Below are positions 60,950 through 64,000 of a stretch of 64,000 nt of DNA, one piece after another; the stretch's first letter is position 1, and every line of letters starts with the position of its first letter. This DNA is from Bacteroidales bacterium. GTDB taxonomy: Bacteria > Bacteroidota > Bacteroidia > Bacteroidales > P3. The notes under the pieces were generated by a model. The model did not search any database, had not been told where the DNA came from, and saw only the letters and a list, made by a program, of their open reading frames with translations. The stretch is taken from positions 1 through 64,000 of the forward strand of contig JAILAT010000047.1 of assembly GCA_024681475.1 (NCBI GenBank). Direction: 5' to 3'. The translations under genes and the position numbers were made by a program.

Positions 60950-61549
60950 ATGACAATAGTAGAATACATCCTGCTGGCCATCGTGCTGACTTTCGAATAC
61001 TTGCTGGTGATGCAAGTGTGTGCGGCCAAACATCCTGTCGCCCTGACCAAGGGACTTGCCGAGTCGCTAGTTGTGGCTCTCATTGGCGGTGCGATGATTG
61101 CCCTGGGGATGTTTCTAGGTCATTTCATGCGCTTTACACCCGATGTGCTGGACCCCACCACCGCAGCGCAGAATGCGTGGCAGCAGCAGACCGACAAGAT
61201 GATTTATGTGGGCTTGATGGTTGTGGTGGCGCTGCGCATACTTCTCACTGCATGGTCCAAAAAGCAGGAGGCTCCTGCCTATGACATCTCGCAGTGGGGC
61301 ACCGCCATGATGTTGTCCGTAGTGCTGGGTATCAATGTTTTTCTGGCTGGTTTGGCGCTGGGATTCTATGTCTCGTTCAGCACCGACGTATGGGAGGCTG
61401 TCGTCCCTATCGCGGTCTGCGCGCTGCTGTTCTCCTTCGTGGGCATCATGTTCGGCCGTCAGCATGTCGCACTCCGTACTCGTCGCTGGAAGCTGATTAT
61501 CGCGCTCTTCGTGCTCATCTTTGCCTTTAAGGTGCTGGTGTGGAGATAA
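60950..61549 (+). CDS. Membrane protein, MntP-like manganese efflux candidate
   Basis: 199 residues with about six membrane helices in two similar halves (YILLAIVLTFEYLLVMQV, AESLVVALIGGAMIALGMFL; MLSVVLGINVFLAGLALGFY, AVVPIAVCALLFSFVGIMFG). The arrangement and C-terminal RRWKLIIALFVLIFAFKVL suit MntP/YebN manganese exporters, but the acidic Asp motif of the first helix in MntP is replaced by Glu (TFEYLLV), so assignment is moderate. 10 nt after rsmA. Confidence 0.6.
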   Translation: MTIVEYILLAIVLTFEYLLVMQVCAAKHPVALTKGLAESLVVALIGGAMIALGMFLGHFMRFTPDVLDPTTAAQNAWQQQTDKMIYVGLMVVVALRILLTAWSKKQEAPAYDISQWGTAMMLSVVLGINVFLAGLALGFYVSFSTDVWEAVVPIAVCALLFSFVGIMFGRQHVALRTRRWKLIIALFVLIFAFKVLVWR

Positions 61550-61570
61550 TTGTTCCTGTATTGTTACTTC

Positions 61571-62356
61571 TTATGTGGTAAACCACTGTTTGAATTCGGC
61601 CACTTTGGCGCGGCTGACGATGATTTTTTGTGGGGTGTCGACCGTCAGGGTGATGGCCAGCTTGCTGATGGGCCATACGGCTATCTCTTTAATGGCTTGG
61701 CGTGCAATGATATACTGTCGGTTGGCGCGGAAGAACTGCTTGGGGTTCAGCTCGCCCATGATGGTGTCCAGTGGGCGGTCGATGACTTTCTCGTGGCCGT
61801 CGTTGAAGACGATGCGCGTCAGACGGTCTTCGAGGTAAAGGCATGCCACGTCGCTGACCACGATGGGTATCAGCTTGTCGCCCATGGGTATCAGGAAGTT
61901 GGTGCGGTATTGTTTTTGGGCGTTCAGTTGCTGGAGCAGGTTGCGTAGAGTGTTGGCGTCGATGCCTGTGGGTATCGTGGCCCCGTTGTGGTCGAAATGC
62001 GAATGATATTTGTCCAGGCTTCGCTTAAGATCCTCTTTACTAATGGGTTTCAGGATGTAGTCAATGCTGTTCACCTTGAAGGCGTCGATGGCATACTGGT
62101 CGTAGGCGGTGGTGAAGACGATGGGGCAGTTCACCTCCACCTGGTCGAAGATGCGGAACGACAGTCCGTCGCTGAGGCGTATGTCCATCATGCAGAGGTC
62201 GGGCATGGGGTTGTTGGAGAAATATTCCACACTCTCCTCGATACTTTGCAGGGTGCCTATCACTGTGGCTTCGGGAGCCAATTCGCCGAGCAGCCTTTCG
62301 AGGTGCATGGCTGCTATCTGTTCGTCCTCTATTATCAGTATTGTACGTAATGCCAT
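61571..62356 (-). CDS. LytTR-family response regulator
   Basis: 261 residues. Receiver domain with acidic pocket IIEDEQ and phosphoacceptor Asp in CMMDIRLSDGLS (about residue 57), T in VFTTAYDQYAI and K in YILKPISKEDL. C-terminal LytTR DNA-binding domain (VACLYLEDRLTRIVF, FFRANRQYIIARQAIKEI). It pairs with the histidine kinase 11 nt upstream, and likely regulates the nearby ABC-2 permease genes. Confidence 0.92.
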   Translation of the reverse strand: MALRTILIIEDEQIAAMHLERLLGELAPEATVIGTLQSIEESVEYFSNNPMPDLCMMDIRLSDGLSFRIFDQVEVNCPIVFTTAYDQYAIDAFKVNSIDYILKPISKEDLKRSLDKYHSHFDHNGATIPTGIDANTLRNLLQQLNAQKQYRTNFLIPMGDKLIPIVVSDVACLYLEDRLTRIVFNDGHEKVIDRPLDTIMGELNPKQFFRANRQYIIARQAIKEIAVWPISKLAITLTVDTPQKIIVSRAKVAEFKQWFTT

Positions 62357-62367
62357 GATTCTATGCT

Positions 62368-63420
62368 TTATATGACGGGTATCTCAACCGAGAAATTCTC
62401 TTCGGTCTGAACGATGTTGATCTCTTTCGAGAAGACGATGCTGTATCGCTGCGCCAAGTTGATGAGTCCGATGCCGCTCGATTCCTCCTGGTCCGATTTG
62501 GGCTGTATGGTGTTGGAGACGATGATGGTCTTCTCGGGAGTGGTGCGGATGTCGATGGTCAGTGGGTGGCGTGCCGAGATAATGTTGTGTTTTATAGCGT
62601 TTTCCACCAAGAGCTGCAGGCTGATGGGCACCACCTGATAGTGCAGCAGCGCGCTGTCGATGTTGAGGTTGATTTTCAGATAGTCGCCGTGGCGTATCTG
62701 CATCAGGTAGATGTATGCCTTGGTGAATTCCAGCTCTTGCTCCAGCGTCACCACCTTTTCTTTCTGCATGATATAGCGGAATGTGGTGGCCAGCTGCTGC
62801 AAGTAGTTGTGAGCCTTCTCGTCGTCGACACCTATCAGTCCGTTGAGCGTGTTCAGCGAGTTGAAAAGGAAGTGAGGTTGCACCTGGCGCTCCAGCGTCT
62901 CGTAGTGTATCAGCATATTCTCGGCCTGGAGATGTTCGTTCTCAATCACTTGCTGCTGATATTGCATGATATTGTAGAGCAGCATGGCCACGAGAAACGA
63001 GATCACGGCGAAGGTGCTGTCCACCACGAACGAGATGGACAGCGAAAACGATGTGGCGCCGGTGCCGTAGAACAGGGGCTCGATGGCGTGGCTGAGGAGG
63101 GTAAAGAGCGACGAGATGGCAAAAGAGCCGAAGAGACAGCAGAGTATGATGGCCACGCGTTTCAGCGCGGTACGGATGATCCAGAAGTTGTAGATGAACA
63201 GTGCCAGAAACAGCAGGATGTTGGTCAACGTGATGTAAATCACATGGAAATTGCTTTCCAGCGTGAGGGTGTCAGGGGTTATGGCGCCGATAATCATCAC
63301 GATGGAGACGACGATGCCGGCGCCCACAGCTACCCAAACGGCGCGTGATGTGCGGTAGGTCTCTATCAGATGGATGATGCGCTGACGTTCCAGCCGCTTG
63401 TGGTTGACCAATATCTTCAT
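62368..63420 (-). CDS. LytS-type sensor histidine kinase
   Basis: 350 residues. Four N-terminal membrane helices (AVWVAVGAGIVVSIVMIIGA, IILCCLCF-like ILCCLFGSFAISSLF and others) precede a His_kinase domain with the phosphorylated His in QVQPHFLFNSLNTLNG and an ATPase domain (QLLVENAIKHN, GIGLINLAQRY). Partner of the LytTR regulator. Confidence 0.92.
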   Translation of the reverse strand: MKILVNHKRLERQRIIHLIETYRTSRAVWVAVGAGIVVSIVMIIGAITPDTLTLESNFHVIYITLTNILLFLALFIYNFWIIRTALKRVAIILCCLFGSFAISSLFTLLSHAIEPLFYGTGATSFSLSISFVVDSTFAVISFLVAMLLYNIMQYQQQVIENEHLQAENMLIHYETLERQVQPHFLFNSLNTLNGLIGVDDEKAHNYLQQLATTFRYIMQKEKVVTLEQELEFTKAYIYLMQIRHGDYLKINLNIDSALLHYQVVPISLQLLVENAIKHNIISARHPLTIDIRTTPEKTIIVSNTIQPKSDQEESSGIGLINLAQRYSIVFSKEINIVQTEENFSVEIPVI

Positions 63421-63439
63421 AATGTTAATCTATTATTAA

Positions 63440-64000
63440 TCAAATTTTTTCATGCCACCTGATGTAGCGTAGCGAGTAGATGGAGAAGACGAAATAGAAG
63501 GCTGCCTGGATCCATAGCGCCATGTATTCGCTGCGCACTTCGGCCAGCGAGGCGCCTGTCGAGGCAATGTGTACAAATCCCTGGATGCCAGGTGTCGACG
63601 GGAAGATGTAGCTGAATGCCAGCCAGAAGCGGGGCATGTTGCTCTGAGGCCATACGACACCCGACAGGAAGAACAGCACCACGCTGAAACAGAGGCAGCA
63701 CAGCATGATGGTTGTCTTCTGGCGCACGAAGAAGTTGCCGAAGGTCTGGGCGAAGAAGATGACAGCCAGCAGGAACGGCAGCAGAAACATCACCAAGTCG
63801 TGGACGGTGCCCAGCTGCGGGAGACGGAACCAGTGGGGGACAATCCACAGCACGTAGCCTGTCACCGGTATGTAGAGCAGCATATAGCAGAGCGCCCGAC
63901 CGAATGTGACGCGGTGCAAGCTCTTATTTCTCAGTCGTTTGGGTATGTAGTGCAGCGCTTTGCGGTCTTCGTTGGCTTCGCCGCAGAGGATGCCGATGCC
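63440..64000 (-). CDS. ABC-2 type transporter permease (partial)
   Basis: 187 residues are visible; the frame continues beyond the window edge. Several hydrophobic helices (ALCYMLLYIPVTGYVLWIV, LVMFLLPFLLAVIFFAQTFG, IMLCCLCFSVVLFFLSGVV) and the PxxxMPxxWxxxSYIFPSTPG-like segment (WPQSNMPRFWLAFSYIFPST) are typical of ABC-2 permeases of the YhhJ/YbhS type. Followed 19 nt later by the sensor kinase, so a LytTR-controlled exporter is plausible. Confidence 0.8.
   Translation of the reverse strand, partial: GIGILCGEANEDRKALHYIPKRLRNKSLHRVTFGRALCYMLLYIPVTGYVLWIVPHWFRLPQLGTVHDLVMFLLPFLLAVIFFAQTFGNFFVRQKTTIMLCCLCFSVVLFFLSGVVWPQSNMPRFWLAFSYIFPSTPGIQGFVHIASTGASLAEVRSEYMALWIQAAFYFVFSIYSLRYIRWHEKI

Overview
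The window is chromosomal DNA from a Bacteroidetes bacterium, most likely order Bacteroidales. Evidence: promoters repeatedly carry the Bacteroidetes -7 box TAnnTTTG, several secreted proteins end in type A or type B type IX secretion (T9SS) sorting domains, and the set includes DUF4290-murA, a bacterial serine palmitoyltransferase, DUF4175, WbqC-like and LytTR/LytS genes typical of that phylum. Coding DNA is fairly GC-rich; intergenic DNA is AT-rich.

Layout. 1-7.8 kb: a T9SS cargo locus with the 3' end of one cargo gene, then alternating paralogous secreted genes A1-B1-A2-B2-B3. 7.8-9.1 kb: a gene-free stretch with a strong terminator and an array of about 80-bp hairpin repeats between two direct repeats. 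9-16.4 kb: kbl, a TIGR04076-like protein, ribBA, then coiled-coil gene-zapA-(6S-like RNA)-rny, lgt and gpmA. 16.4-18.1 kb: three tRNAs (Ser, Pro, Arg) and ackA. 18.4-21.9 kb: a small lipoprotein/ECF sigma locus in which the sigma factor is frameshifted and one lipoprotein has an in-frame stop. 22-31.7 kb: a leftward eight-gene run DUF4290-murA-PHP phosphatase-purB-ABC exporter-T9SS type B protein-nadK-arginase-like. 32.1-33.5 kb: a T9SS cargo gene whose 3' end nearly repeats the first 400 bp of the window in inverted orientation. 34-38 kb: an A1S_2505-like gene, then leftward RluA, Elp3-like radical SAM, YbaK and nadA.

36.4-38.9 kb looks like a replication origin: two clusters of DnaA-box-like 9-mers (TTATCAACA and variants), a consensus parS site, long AT-rich non-coding DNA, and genes pointing away on both sides. 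Two further parS-like sites lie at 54.3 and 56.3 kb around mnmG (gidA), a classic origin-near gene.

Right of it: rpiB, a LUD/ferredoxin protein, deoC, spt plus a GNAT-like partner (sphingolipid synthesis), a TPR-like membrane protein, an SDR, a giant DUF4175 coiled-coil protein, and a queC-queD-queE operon whose 42-nt leader is almost entirely a preQ1-I-type riboswitch. Then an anti-sigma-type ATPase, ybeY, mnmG, a WbqC-like gene, two identical tRNA-Lys genes, a TPR protein, rsmA, an MntP-like exporter, a LytTR/LytS pair and a truncated ABC-2 permease at the edge.

All calls come from reading the sequence; no database search was run.
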